Assembly (NCBI GenBank): GCA_029339195.1
Contig: JAPTJF010000126.1
Span: forward strand, 62,001-126,000
Direction of reading: 5' to 3'
Origin: Micractinium sp. NFX-FRZ
Taxonomy: Eukaryota; Chlorophyta; Trebouxiophyceae; Chlorellales; Chlorellaceae
DNA: 64,000 bases
Of the stretch, positions 22,541 through 34,212 are shown piece by piece; position 1 is the stretch's first letter; each line of letters opens with the position of its first letter. The notes under the pieces are model-generated. The model ran no database searches. It was not told the DNA's origin and worked only from the letters and a program-made list of their open reading frames with translations. The position numbers were made by a program, and so were the translations under genes.

Positions 22541-25167
22541 ATGCCCCTCACGGCAGTTGTGACTGGTGCAAACCAAGGCAAGTCTCATTGACCCGCTGTT
22601 CAGCATTCCTGGAATGGTAGTGGGCGCTGCACAGGTGCGCACATGCTTGGCGCACCTGGTGGCGACGGAGGCAGCGATGAAGCAATGCCCGCCCCGCTTG
22701 CTCCCGCTTGCTCACCGCTTCTCATTGCGCCCTTGTTTACCTCCAGGCATTGGCCTGGAGATAGCTCGGGCCTTGGCGCAGCGCCCGGGCACTCGCACCG
22801 TGCTGGCGGCTCGCAACGAGGAGCGGGGGCGGGCGGCGCTGGAGAAGCTGCGCGCAGAGCTGCCGGCCGCTGACCTGGCGCTGCACCAGTTGGACATTAC
22901 GGACCGAGCCAGCGTGGAGGGGTTTGCCAGCTGGGCGCAGCAGGAGCTGAAGCAAATTGACGTTCTGGTGAACAATGCAGGTGCGCACACGTGCTGGTGC
23001 CCAGGATTACGCTCCATCGGCGGGCGGTGGTTATGTGCACTCTGGGGCTCAGGAGTGGCCCACGCTGAGCTTGCCGCAGTTCCTGCTCAGCTGCCGCCCC
23101 GTCTGGTGCGCCGCCCGTCTGGCCGCTGCTTGGTGGGGCCTGCAGTTGAGCAGCGTGTGCTGCTTGCCTCCAGGGCATTCTTTGTGCCGGCAGCAGCCTG
23201 TTCAATTGCTGAACTCTCCATTTCAAGCTCGAGCTGCAGGTTTTGCCTACAAAGGCAACGCTTTTGGCGCAGAGGAGGCAGCGACCACGCTGGGCGTCAA
23301 CTTTTATGGCACCGTGGCGGTGACGGAGGCGCTCAAAGGACTGGTGCCTCCGGGAGGCCGCATCATCAACATCTGTTCGGGTGGGCTGGGCAAGTGGGGA
23401 GGCAGGGGGAGGGGGAGGGGCCAAGCAGGGTGGGAGGGTGGGGAGGGTGGGCAGTGCAACAGCGGAGGGCGCAGGCCGGGGGAAGGATGCCTCATCAGCT
23501 TGCGCACCAAAGAGCTGACCTGTGTGCAGCAGGGGAGGGGCTGGAGGTTGAGGGAGGGCATAGCCAGTGGGCAGTGTTTGTGGGCAGAAAGAGGGGTTGC
23601 TGGCCTGGCCACGTGGGCAGGGAGAGCGGCAGGCTGGCACAGAGCTGGGGCTGGCACTGCAGCGGGGCCAGGGAGGAGGCGGGGCGGTGGGGGGCAGTGG
23701 GTCATTCCCTGCCTCTGGAGTTGTGTGCCGCGCCACCCCACACCCACGCTCTTCAGCATCGCTGACTTGCCACCTGCCCGAGGTGCCAGCCGGCTGGCTC
23801 GCCATCCGCCCACCTTACCCCGCCTGCCCAGCCCTGCTCTGCCCTGCAAAGTGGTTCCCTTCCCTACCTGCCGCCTGCCAACTCACCCGGCCCACCCGAG
23901 GGACTGCCCTGCCCTCCCCGCCCTGCGCTGCCTGACGCGCAGTCGCCGGCAAGCTGGGCATCATTCGCAGCCCGCAGCTGAGGGCGCGGTTTGAGCAGGC
24001 GGCGAGCGTGCAGGACTTGGAGGCGCTGGCTGAGCAGTTTGTGGGGGACATCAGGAGCGGCAGGTGGGTGGGTGGGTGGGGCAGGGGGGAGGCAGGAGGA
24101 GGGAGGGTGAGGCATGCTTGGGTGGGGCAGGGTGCCACTGTTGGGTGGGAACGGGCATAGGGGCAGCCCGGCATTGGGAGCGGCATGACGAATGGTTATG
24201 TAGGGAGGGCTGAGCGGATGGTTCGGTAGGGAGGGTTAGCACGTGCCATTGTGAGGTGCCGCAGGTTTCTGACTGGGTGCAAGCAATGTGGGCTTGCCTT
24301 GTGCGTGGGACTGGGCAGCTAAGCCCCACATGACTGCCACACTCATGCACCAAAATTGGCGCTGGCCATGACTTGCCAGTGCGCGCTGCTGCCGCTGCAG
24401 GCACGCACAGGAGGGGTGGCCCAACAGCATGTATGGCGTGTCCAAGCTGGTGAGTGCCCTTCTGCCCGCCAATGCTCCTCTCAGCAAGCCAGGCATGCTG
24501 GTGGTCTTACACGGCATACCGTGCTCTGCCGAGGTGCCTGCCTGTGCGACGTGCTCCCGTGCTGTCCTGCTGCGTTGTCCTGCCGCAGGCGGCCTTTTGT
24601 AGTACACGCCGCCCACTCGGGTGCCCCTCCCCCTGCCTGCCTGCGCCCTTCCCATCCCCTTGCCCACTCACACCCCTGCCCCCTCTCCTTATCTGCTTGC
24701 CCCAGCTTGAGTCGATGTACACACGCGTCCTGGCGGCACAGATGCCTCAAGTCATGGTCAACGCGGTGCACCCAGGTGGGCGCCCCGCTGCCTGCTGTCG
24801 TGCTGCGGCCTGCCCTCCCTGGACCACACCTGCTGCCCTTCCTGGCCCTCCCAGCCCTGCCCCCCTGTCCCTCCCAGCCCTGGCTCACAACTGCTGCCGC
24901 TCGCAGCAGACTGCAGACTGCATCAAGGACTGCGCAGGCGCCGGTATGCCTTGGGAACATTCCGGACTGTTTGTAAGCTGCCTGTCATGGTCCTGCCCCA
25001 TGCCTGCCCGTGGTACTGCAGGGTACTGCAGCACTGCCATGTCTTTCTTCCGGGGGCCGCAGCCCGCCTCGGACGGCGCAGACACGCCCGCCTGGCTGGC
25101 CTTCCTGCCGCAGGAGCAGTGGGTCAGCGGCAAGTTCTTCACAGATCGGCAGCAAGAGCCCTTTTGA
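22541..25167 (+). CDS. Short-chain dehydrogenase/reductase, carbonyl-reductase (CBR1/menthone reductase) type
   Basis: Predicted cytosolic NADPH-dependent reductase of carbonyl compounds; substrate unknown. Exons 22541-22577, 22747-22980, 23240-23380, 23943-24063, 24401-24449, 24706-24775, 25022-25167; 265 residues. Rossmann motif TGANQGIG (8-15), NNAG, catalytic Ser137 (INICS), and Tyr189-x3-Lys193 (YGVSK). The stretch of about 50 residues between Ser and Tyr is the insertion typical of the carbonyl-reductase subgroup. The C-terminus HPGYCSTAM, then DGADTPAWLAFLP, matches the family's substrate-side loop. Intron 1 is GC-AG (G|GCAAGT) and only this donor restores TGANQGIG. No targeting peptide. 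A TGTAA follows at 25324. Confidence 0.92.
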
Positions 25168-25280
25168 GCTGGGCAGCGCACAAGCGAGCGGGAGCGGTTA
25201 AATTTGCGCAGGCTAAGCTGACGCTGCAGCACTGCCCTGCCCGCGCGGTGCGGCATGCCCTCACAGTGTGCTTTCAAAAG

Positions 25281-25285
25281 TTACA
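25281..25285 (-). terminator. Probable poly(A) signal of the F-box/LRR gene
   Basis: TTACA on the plus strand is TGTAA on the minus strand, 264 bases after the minus-strand stop at 25549. It lies inside the 3' UTR of the convergent SDR gene. Confidence 0.45.
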
Positions 25286-25323
25286 GTTTGAGTGGACCCG
25301 ATGAAGGCGCAAAAAACAGCAGA

Positions 25324-25328
25324 TGTAA
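25324..25328 (+). terminator. Probable poly(A) signal of the SDR gene
   Basis: TGTAA 157 bases after the SDR stop codon, just past the signal of the convergent F-box/LRR gene, so the two 3' UTRs probably overlap. Confidence 0.5.
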
Positions 25329-25548
25329 ACACAAACGGTTGTTGAAATGTATTCGAGCAGAGCCCGCAGCTGCGTTTAATGGCACGCTTGCTAGGGTGGC
25401 GAGGGTTAAAACGTAACAAGAGGCATTCACCACATTGCTGGCAGCGTTGGCTCAAAACCGACAGACAGGCAGGCGGGCACCCATTGTGGTAGCTGCCGTG
25501 TGGTAGCTGCCTGGGGACGTCTGGTAGCTGCGTAGGCAGCCATGGACA

Positions 25549-27498
25549 CTAATGTGTCGTAAAGCGAATGACGTCTTGGCGAGAGGCGCATGGCACAAAG
25601 CGGAGCGCGGGCCGGCTGCGTTGCGCCTCCATTGCAAGGGCCCAGAACTCAACGTTCAAGTTAGCGCCCTCAAAGTAAAACGTGCGGAGGTTGGGGCTGC
25701 GCAGCGCCCAGCCCACCGCTTCCAAAAGCATGCCACTTAAGCGCGCATCGGCGCCCGTGACAGCCACAGTGTGCAACTGGTGCGCGGCGCTCAATGTGGG
25801 CAGAGAGCTAGTTAAAAAGCTGAGAGGGAGGAGCATGCGCTCAAGCCGATGCAACCAGGGGCCCTTAGGCAGCTCACAACTGTACAGGTTGAAATGGTTG
25901 TGCAACATCAAAGTGCGGAGGTGCCCCAGGTTGCACAGCGAGTCAGGGCTCAAATCGTAGAGCTCAGTGTCGAGCGCTAGGTAGGTAAGCTGCCGCAGGA
26001 GCGGCAGAGCGTGCGTCATGATCGAACTCGCTTCCTCCACTTCTTCATCCTCGTTAAGTTTGACGTTATTCAGTTCCAGGTCGCGCAGCTGCGTGAGCCG
26101 GGCCAAGCAGCCGGGCAGGTCGTAGAAACCATCGAGGTGAAGCCGGGTCAGCTGCTTGAGAGCGAGCAACAGCTCGTAGCTCTCGCTGAAGTAGTGGATG
26201 CGGTCGAGGCACAGAGAGCGCAGGGCTGTCAGTGCTGCAATCTGCATATGCGAACAAGACCGGGGGTGGGAGGGGCCCCTAGGGGAGGGGATAGTGAAGC
26301 GGATGATTCAAATGAAGCCTAGCAGGCAAGCAGGCAAGGGTTTGCAGCCCCACGGATCAAGCAGCGGGAGGGCAGCGCACCTGCGAGGGCAGCTGGTCGG
26401 GACCATCGTTGCCAAGCAGCTCCAAGGAGGTGAGGGAGGTGGGCAGCAAGGCTGCAGGACTCAGCTCCAACGTGTTGCAAGTAAAGTCCAGGGTGAGCTC
26501 TTCAAGAGCCGTCAAGGGCCGGAGGGAGCCAGAGACAGTGAGTTTTGCTGGCCACCCCTCAAGCTTCTGCGCGTAGGGAGTGCAGGCAGGGTGTCATGTG
26601 CAGCGGTCAACAGGGGCCAAATGGAGAGGCTTGAGAACCGACAGACGCCCCAAGCCGTCGGCGCTGCTTTCAGAGAATTTCTCATGTGAGGAACGTGCCG
26701 ACCTGCACCAGCCAACATTCCGCCTGCAATTAGCCTAGTGCATGACATTAGAGTAGTGTGCAGCTTCATACAACATTGGCAGGCAAACCAGTTCGAGTAT
26801 TCAAGTATGCCCCCACCCCCCCACCCCACCCCCCACCACCACCTCCCCACCTTGCACACACCACTGCCAACTCACCAGGCGACGCAGCCTATTGAGTGGC
26901 GCCAGCCAGGTGCCAGCGGTGAGAGAGAACGCGGTAGTGAGTGTGAGGTCGGTGAGCTGGCTGCGGCAGGCAGCCAGGGCTGCCGCCAGCATGGACGCCA
27001 CATCCAGGGCCACACTTCCCACAAGATCGGCTCCTGGGTCCAGCCGAAGTTCTATGCGGTGAGCATGGCCCGCCGCATGCCGCGCCAGCCACTCGCACAG
27101 CGCGCTGAGGCGGGGCACAAACCGCTGCATGCTGGCAATTTCAATGGACACAGTGCTCAGCAGCTGCGGGCTGTGCGTCAGCCGCTGCCAGCGGTGACAG
27201 ACGAGCGGCAGTGCCGCGTGCCTGGTGGCAGGGGATCCAGCGGTGGCGGGGGGCAAGTCTCCTGTATGCCGTGCGGAGCGGCGATGCAGCATGACTGCAC
27301 CCTCGACATGATCAATTGTCTCACACAAACGCCGTGGTGTAAGCAAATGAAGGGCCCGCCTCTCGACCAATTCCAGCCAGCAGGCCACCTCTCAGTCAGC
27401 TCCAGCTGTGAAAAGACGGCGATGAGCACATCGTCCGGCAGGTGATTCATGCTGCTGGATGGGTCGTTGCCATTGCCGGGAGGAGCAGCGGTCTCCAT
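25549..27498 (-). CDS. F-box and leucine-rich-repeat protein
   Basis: Predicted substrate receptor of an SCF ubiquitin ligase. Exons 27498-27389, 27221-26876, 26566-26381, 26241-25549; 444 residues. The F-box starts near residue 18 (LPDDVLIAVFSQLELTER, then HAALPLVCHRWQRL). A region with an RNI-like start (LCEWLARHA, HRIELRLDP) leads into plant-type LRRs between about residues 150 and 400 (LTALRSLCLD, LKQLTRLHLDGF, LTQLRDLELNNV, LRQLTYLALD, LGHLRTLMLHN). Splice phases are exact. Intron lengths are short and no decoy exon edges were noticed. Target proteins cannot be predicted. The gene lies 275 bases downstream of the SR140 stop on the same strand. Confidence 0.88.
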
Positions 27499-27773
27499 GC
27501 CTGATTGCTGGTTTTTTCAAGAACACCTCCGGCGAGTGACACAGTTCCAGAAAAACTTAAAAGATACAGGTCACGACTGCTTCAAGCTAAGGAAACGAGA
27601 TGACCCCACCAGCGCAGACTCTTTGCTGATGGCACAGCAGCTGAGCGGGCTCGGCGCAGCACAGCAGGGGTGCCCAACAAGGCCTGCACTCTGTGCCTGT
27701 TCGGCCATCATGATAACATGTGAGACGAGGGGCCAACACGCACAGCATAGGCATGCATGGCACAAGGATGCGC

Positions 27774-30700
27774 TCAGCGGCGCCGCCGCGGGCTGTGGCT
27801 GCGGCTGCTGCGCCGCCGGCGGTCGCGCTCCTTGCTGCGGCTGCGCCGCCGCTCCCCACGATCCTTGCTGCGGCTGCGATCCTTGTGGCTTCGGTCCCGA
27901 TCCTTGCTGCGGCTGCGCCGCCGCTCTCGATCCTTGTCCTTGCTGCGGCTGCGCCGCCGCTCTGAGCGCTTTGCCGATGAAGGCTCCCGCTCACGCTCCC
28001 GGCTGCTGCGGTCACCCCGAGAACCTCCCGCGCTGCCGCCGCCGCCACGGCTTGTACCCGCTGCTGCGGCGGCCGCCGCCTTGGCTGCCACAGCCGCCTC
28101 TGCTTCTGCCACCAGCTTGATCCGCTGCTCCTCCACTTTCTTCCCCACCACCTCCTGGGACAGCCCCTTGTCCTCCAGCCGCTCTCGGAATTGAACCAGC
28201 ACCACCTCCACCTGACGCAGCCGCTGCCGCCGCTCCTCATCCAGCGCTGGGTCACCGGTGGAGGCATCCGGAGGCGGGGGCGGCGGCGCAGCCGCGCCGC
28301 CCGCCGGCGCCGGCGCCGCTGGCAGCGGCGGAGCCGCCGCCGCGGCTGCCGCCGCGGCTGCCGCTGCCTCCCGCTTGGTCGCCAGGATTGCCTCCAACTC
28401 GTCCTCGCTGTCAAGCTCTGCTGCTGGTGCAGCTGCGGCCGCACCGCTCACCCAGCGGCTGCTGGGCTGGCGCGCTGCGCCGCCACCGCCCTCTGCCGCA
28501 TGCCGCTGCTGTGCGGCATCGCTGTCGTCAGCAGTTTCCCACTTAGATCGAGGCGTGACTGCTGCTGCAACTGGTGCCGCCGATGGTGCCAGTGCCGCCG
28601 GCGGTGCCGCCACCTGCGCTGCCTGCTGCTGCTGCTGCTGCTGCTCGTCATCTTGCAGCTCCCATTTTGACTTGGGTGCTGCGCTGGCGCCGGCATCATT
28701 GCCGCCGCTGCCCACCTCTGCCCAGGCGCCGATGGGGTTGGCTGCCGCGCGCGGCGCCGCATCCGCCGGCGTTTCCGGATGCCCGGCACTCTCTCCATTC
28801 AGATAGGCATCCAGGGCCAGCAGGCGGGAGATCTGGGCCGAGCGGCCGCCCTTCCGGCTGATGCCGCTGCGCCGGCACTTGGTCTCCAGCTCCTCATCTG
28901 CCAGCGCGTCCAGCTCAGCCTCCAGGCTGGCGTTGTGCCCCGCTGAGCTGGCGGCGCCGCTGCGCAGGAAGGTGGCCTGCGGGCGGGGTGCGGGCACGGG
29001 GCGAGGGATTTGGGAGTGAGACTGAGGTGGGAAAGGGGAGGGCAGCGGGGCAGCGGGCGCTGCGCCGGCTGTCTGCCTGGTGGCGGACCAGGCGGGAAGA
29101 TGAGGCTGCACCGACATCGTGCCCCAAAAGCACTTTGCCATGCCACTGAACTTTGTTACAACCAGTCCGTCCCCGTTTGTGGCTGCATGGGGCTCAACAG
29201 CCCCTCAGAAGCCTGCGTCCCTCGCTGCGCACTGTACATGTGTTATTCCTTCAAACCACCTGCAGGCCGTTGAGGCGGTCGCCTCGCAACATTCACCCAC
29301 CACACCCCTGCACCCCTGCACCCCTCGCACTGCATCGCTCACTGCTTGCCCATAGCCCTGGCATGCATCCCTCGCACTGCATTGCTCGCTCTTGCCCATA
29401 GCCCTGGCATGCATCCCTCGCACTGCATTGCTCGTTCTTGCCCATAGCCCTGGCACCCACCTGCAGGCCGTTGAGGAAGTCATCTGAGAAGATGAACCAG
29501 CCGCGCCACACGCGCAGCACCTTGAGCACGTGGCGGCGCAGCAGCTCCTGTGCCATGCGCCCCTCAGCCCCGCGGTACGCCTCTTGCAGCGACTCAAACA
29601 CGTCGGGCAGGGCCTCCTCCAGGCGGCTGCAGGGGGGGAAGGTGTGGTGGGAGCACAGGACTGGTGGGTCAGTATATATATACTCTGCTTCATAGTGCTG
29701 CCCTCATTGTACATCGCTGCCCTGACATGCACACGCTGCTGCTGCACCACCCACCCACAGCCACAGTCACAGTAGGCCACTCCCTGGGACCTGCCCGCTA
29801 CCTCCCTGCTCTGCTCTGCAAACCCCTCGCCTGCCCACCAACACCCTGGTCCACAATGCCTCCCGCCCTGCCCTCTCACGTGAGGCGCCTTGGCACATTG
29901 CACTCTGTGTTGTGCCGAGTGCCGGTCCCCCGCACCGCCTCCCAGGCCTGCCCCTCCCTGACCCCTCCCTGAGACCCCTCCCTGAGACCCCTCCCTGAGA
30001 CCCCCCCTTGACCCCACCCCTCCCTGCCCCTGGCCCCCCTCCGCCCCCCCGCCTCACTTGCGGTACCGCGACGCGTTGCGCACGCCTGACGAGGTGTTGT
30101 GCAAGATGTCGGACGCCAGGAAGAGGCGGGCAATCTTGACGGGGATGGGCGTCTCGCTCAGCGTCAGCGAGTCACTCAGAATCTCAACCACTTCGGAGGC
30201 TGCGGGGTGCAAAGGATCATGGGCAGGGTGAGGGGTGAGGGAGGGGGGATACTGGGTGCGAGTCGGTCAGAATCTCGACCACCTCGGAGGCTGCGGGGTT
30301 GGACATGGTGAGAGAAGGGCGATGGGTGCGGGTGTGGGAACCTGGCAGCGAGGTGGTTGAGCCTGCACTGCCTTGGAAGTGTGCAAGGGGTGCAGATTGA
30401 AGGAACAAGTGTACCCACCCCCTCCTTCACTCGCGTGCTTCAGCTCTGTCCAGCACGCTGTAGCGCAAACACCACGGCAGCAAACATGTGTACCCACCCC
30501 AACCAACCGCCCTGTGTACCCACCCCTCCCCGCCTCCCCACTCACCCGCCTCCGCATTGTCCAAAGCAAACGCCATGGCGGCGCACACGTCGGCCCGCTC
30601 CACCGTCAGCCGGCGCAGCATCTCTTCAAACTTGTCCCTCTGCAGGTCGGACAGCGGCGCCTCCTCGGCGGCCCGGCTGCCGACGCCGACGCCGGCGCCG

Positions 30701-33700
30701 CGCTGCGCCGCGGTCTGGTGCTTCTGCCGCACGGGGACCGCGCCCACTGTCATGGGAGGGGGCAGCCAGCGGTTGGAGTTCTCCACCATTTGGAAGAGGT
30801 CCACCCGCCAGCTGCAAGGGAGGACCATTAAGCGCGGCATAAGGGAGGGGCGGGCGGTTAGTACACACAGCGCTTGCAGATTTGCACCAGCAGAAAGAGG
30901 CACGTGCCAGTGCAGAATTGGGTGGTCAGGCAGTATGGGCATGCAGTCTTTGCCTTGCATGCAAGCCTCCAGAGGTAACCCTGCAACACCGCACAGCGCA
31001 GCACCCACGCAGCACCCGGGCTGCACCAGCACAGCAACGCTCCGCACAGCGCGGCACAGCATGGACCACAGCACAGCACAACACGGCACGACAGTACACC
31101 GGCAACCCCAGGCACAGGCGCAACCCAAGGGCACAGATGTGCCCTCCCCTTACTTGTGCAGCGCGCGTGCTGACCCCAGGGTGGCAAACCACAGCATGGC
31201 ACAGCATGGCGCAGATCGCAACACAGCGTGCCTGCCCCCAAGGCCAGACAAATGCACACCCCAGCCCGCAGCACACCCCAGCCCACAACACGGCACACCG
31301 GCTGCACCAGCCCTGTCCCGCCCCACCTGCGCAACGTGTCCCCCGAAGCCAGGCTGAAGAGGCGCCAGCGGTAGTATGCGTGCTCCGCGCAGCGGATGTC
31401 AAACAAAAAGTTGAACTCCGGGTTGGAGTGCTCCCGCTCCATCACGACCTGTGGGGTACAGCAAGCACAAGTACAAAGCAGGCACAGCGGGCGCACAGAA
31501 GGCACAGCAGGCACAGCATGAGTCAAACAGGGTGTTGAAATCAAGTACAAGTGTTCGCGTTCCATCATGTCTGGTGGGCGAATCAGAGGGTCACAGCGCG
31601 CAAAGCAGGTATGCGTTGTGAGCTCAAGCACGGCAGCACTGCAGCTGGTGGCCCATGCAGCGTGCTGCCGTTGCCCTCAGTTGCCTGCCCCTTGCCGAAT
31701 CCCACTCCGTGCCACCTCACGCTGCCCGTCCTTCCCCCCCCGCAGCCCCAGCCCCACCCACCTGCTCAAACTCGCAGCCGTCCCGCATGACGTAGAACGC
31801 CATCGCATCAATCACAAACCGCTGCCGTGGGTCCGAGGGAATCCCCACGTCAATGTCTGGCCCCACGCCTGCCACCTCCTGCTTGCGCGCCCCTGTGCGC
31901 CCGCCGCCAAAGCGCCCGCACGGCGGGCCATTGCGCCCAAACGGGTCGGCGGCAGAGGCGCCCACGGGGGGTGGCACCGCCGCGCCGCCCTCGCGTGCAG
32001 CAGCAAGCCCGCCGGGCGGCGGCCAGCAAGGGACCGCGGGCAGCGGCACCGACTTGCCCCACCCAATGGCAAGCACCATGTCATGAAGTTCAACCCCATC
32101 CAGCGCCTCCATAGCTCGCTGTGCATCCTCCCGCTTCTGCAGGGGGAGCAAGCAGGGGCAGGGCAAGCAGGGGCAGGCAGGTTGCAGGCTGAGCGCGCCA
32201 GCCCGGGCTGTGGCAGGGGACGACAGTTGCTGCCGACCCACACTCTCAAATGGGCAGGCATCGCGCGGTGCACAACGGTGACAGGCCCTGCACAGCGCAC
32301 CACCGCACCACGACGGTGCCGTTACCAAAGCCAATACGGCCAGCACCCGCCCCGCCTCTGCCAGCACAGACCATCCAGCACAGCCCTGCCCTGCACCACC
32401 CACACACCATGAAGTTTACAAAGCCGGTGTTGCGCCCGCGCCGCCGCTGCTCCTCGTCGCGCGGCCACATGACCTTGACGCTGCCCAGGGGGCCAAAGCG
32501 GCCAAACTCGCGCATCAGGACCTGAGAGGGCAGACGAGAGGAAAGCATCAGTGGTGGGATGCTTGCAGGCATTAGGGGTAGGCACAGAGGGTGCAGTGCT
32601 GAGAGGGACGCTGAAGCAAGACCCACGCCATCAGCGCGCAAGGTTGAGGCAGGCAAAAGAGTCGGGTGTAGGCACAGCGGAGGGTAGAGTGCCGATGCGA
32701 CACCCTCCGCTTGCCCCCAACACCACCAGGGCTCAGGCAGCCCCAGCAGGCCATCCTGCCTGCCGCCTCTCCCCACCTGCTCATCGCAGTCGGGTGCCAG
32801 GTTGCCAATGAACAGGTTGGTGGTGTGGGGGTCCCCGTTGTCAAACGAGCCGCCCGGCATGCCTGCAGCCGCCAGCCGCTCCTCCCGGCCCGCCGGCAGC
32901 CCCGCCTCTTTGCGCGCCTCCCGCTCCTCCTGCTCCCTGCAGCAGCAAGGTCAGGAGCACACAGTGCAAGGCAGGCGGCAGGTGGAGGATTCAATAAGGG
33001 CTGGCAGCAGCTGCAAAGGGTGGCTGCACGCCTCGGCGTCGGCGTCGGCAGCAGCAGCAGCAGCACCTTGATGTTGGCAGGCCTTGGTGCTTGACCCTGC
33101 CTGGCAGAAGGGTGACATGATCATGGATAGGCACAGCCTGCGCTTGCTGCTGCACCAAGCTGCGGTGCAGGAACCCTGCGATGCCACATCACCAGGGCCT
33201 GAAGCAGCCGGGCAGCACTTTGTGCAGCCCCTCTCCATGCCACTCCCAACGCATTGATGTCCCCCCACCACACCCCGCCCCTGCCCACTCGTCTCACCTC
33301 TTCAGGTTTGCCAGCAGGGCATCAATTGCTCGCGGCTTGCCCTTCCCGCTGCTTCCGGGCAGGTGGAACACAGGTTCCTCCGGCTTGCTGCTCCCGCCGC
33401 TGCCGCCGCCAGCACCGCCCTCTGCCTTGTCCGCATCGGACGCCACCTCACCGCTGCCGCCCTTCTCCATTGCCGCCGCCATACTGGGCGGGAGGAAGGA
33501 GGGCACGTAGCGGCCGCCTGGCTTGCGCGCTGGCGGCCCGCCCGGGGCGCCGGGGCCCGGGCCTGCTGCGGGCGGCGGCTGCCCAGGGCGCACCGTGCCG
33601 CCGCGAACAAATGCAGCTGCCGGCGGCGCGGCACCCCTGCCGCCGCTGCCCCTGCCGCCATGCTGGGGCCCATCGTCATCCCCTCCAAATTCTTTCACAA

Positions 33701-34212
33701 AATCCTCGTACACCTTGGCAGCCTCTGCATCGTCACGCTGCACAGGGTGGGGGGGGGTGGGGGGGAGGGCAGTGAGACGGCGGCGGTGGGTGGCAGCTGG
33801 GAGGGGCGCCGGCGAGGAAACGCGGCCTCCCACACAGGCCTCTTCCAGGTGAGGCTGAGGGACAGCGTGCCACTTTAAAGGCCCGGGCCTCTCATCGCTG
33901 CCACACAGTCGCAAATCAGCATGCGCGCTTGCACGAACGCAAACACCACAGCTCTGGTTGCCTGGCGGCGGCAGCGGATGGCAGTGCCGGCAGCGGGCGG
34001 GTGCCGCCGCTGCCCCTCCCGTCGGCCAGCCCTACCTTCTTGCGCTCCTCTTCCAGCTCCTTTTGCCTCTGCAAACGGTAGGGCAGAAACGGCTACACTC
34101 AGCAAGCTTTGCGCCCGAGCGGGGCGGGACAGGGCGCAGGGGCGGGCTGGGCGGTCGGCCGCACCTGGAAAGGCGTCTTCTTGGCCTTCACCGAAAACGA
34201 GAAGCCCGACAT
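27774..34212 (-). CDS. U2SURP: U2 snRNP-associated SURP-domain splicing protein SR140
   Basis: Nuclear splicing factor of the U2 snRNP. Eleven exons: 34212-34165, 34068-34036, 33737-33298, 32936-32777, 32521-32408, 32136-31762, 31448-31327, 30811-30546, 30199-30058, 29626-29461, 28976-27774; 1022 residues, close to the animal protein. Order of domains: N-terminal FSFSVKAKKTPFQ and DDAEAAKVYEDFVKEF typical of SR140; RRM about 210-295 (TNLFIGNLAPDCDEQ, RNTGFVNF); SURP about 364-424 (RFVIDAMAFYVMRDG, NFLFDI); CID about 488-622 (RADVCAAMAFALDNA, VKIARLFLASDILHNTS); a helical segment with DEELETKCRRSGIS; and a long RS tail (RRRSRSKDRDRS). Introns contain decoy copies of the exon 7 head, exon 9 head, exon 8 tail and exon 10 tail. 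Confidence 0.95.
29257..29476 (-). repeat. Minisatellite and duplicated exon 10 tail in SR140 intron 10
   Basis: CACCTGCAGGCCGTTGAGG, the exon 10 end with its donor, occurs at 29458-29476 (real) and 29257-29275 (copy). Between them are three units of about 46 bases (29324-29457) containing TTGCCCATAGCCCTGGCA. Confidence 0.9.
29968..30013. repeat. Short tandem repeat in SR140 intron 9
   Basis: Three to four units of about 13 bases, CCCCTCCCTGAGA, in tandem. Confidence 0.85.

Noticed and set aside
22897..23805. Long open frame on the minus strand (302 residues) opposite the SDR gene
   Set aside because: GC-rich shadow frame of real SDR exons and introns; composition is random Pro/Ala/Arg and no family motif is present.
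24901..24955. Possible extra SDR exon reading CIKDCAGAG
   Set aside because: Skipping it and using the acceptor at 25021 gives HPGYCSTAM, the expected family sequence, with exact phase.
29324..29457. Three evenly spaced 46-base units considered as a CRISPR array
   Set aside because: Units are contiguous with no unique spacers, and lie in an intron of a eukaryotic gene; it is a minisatellite.
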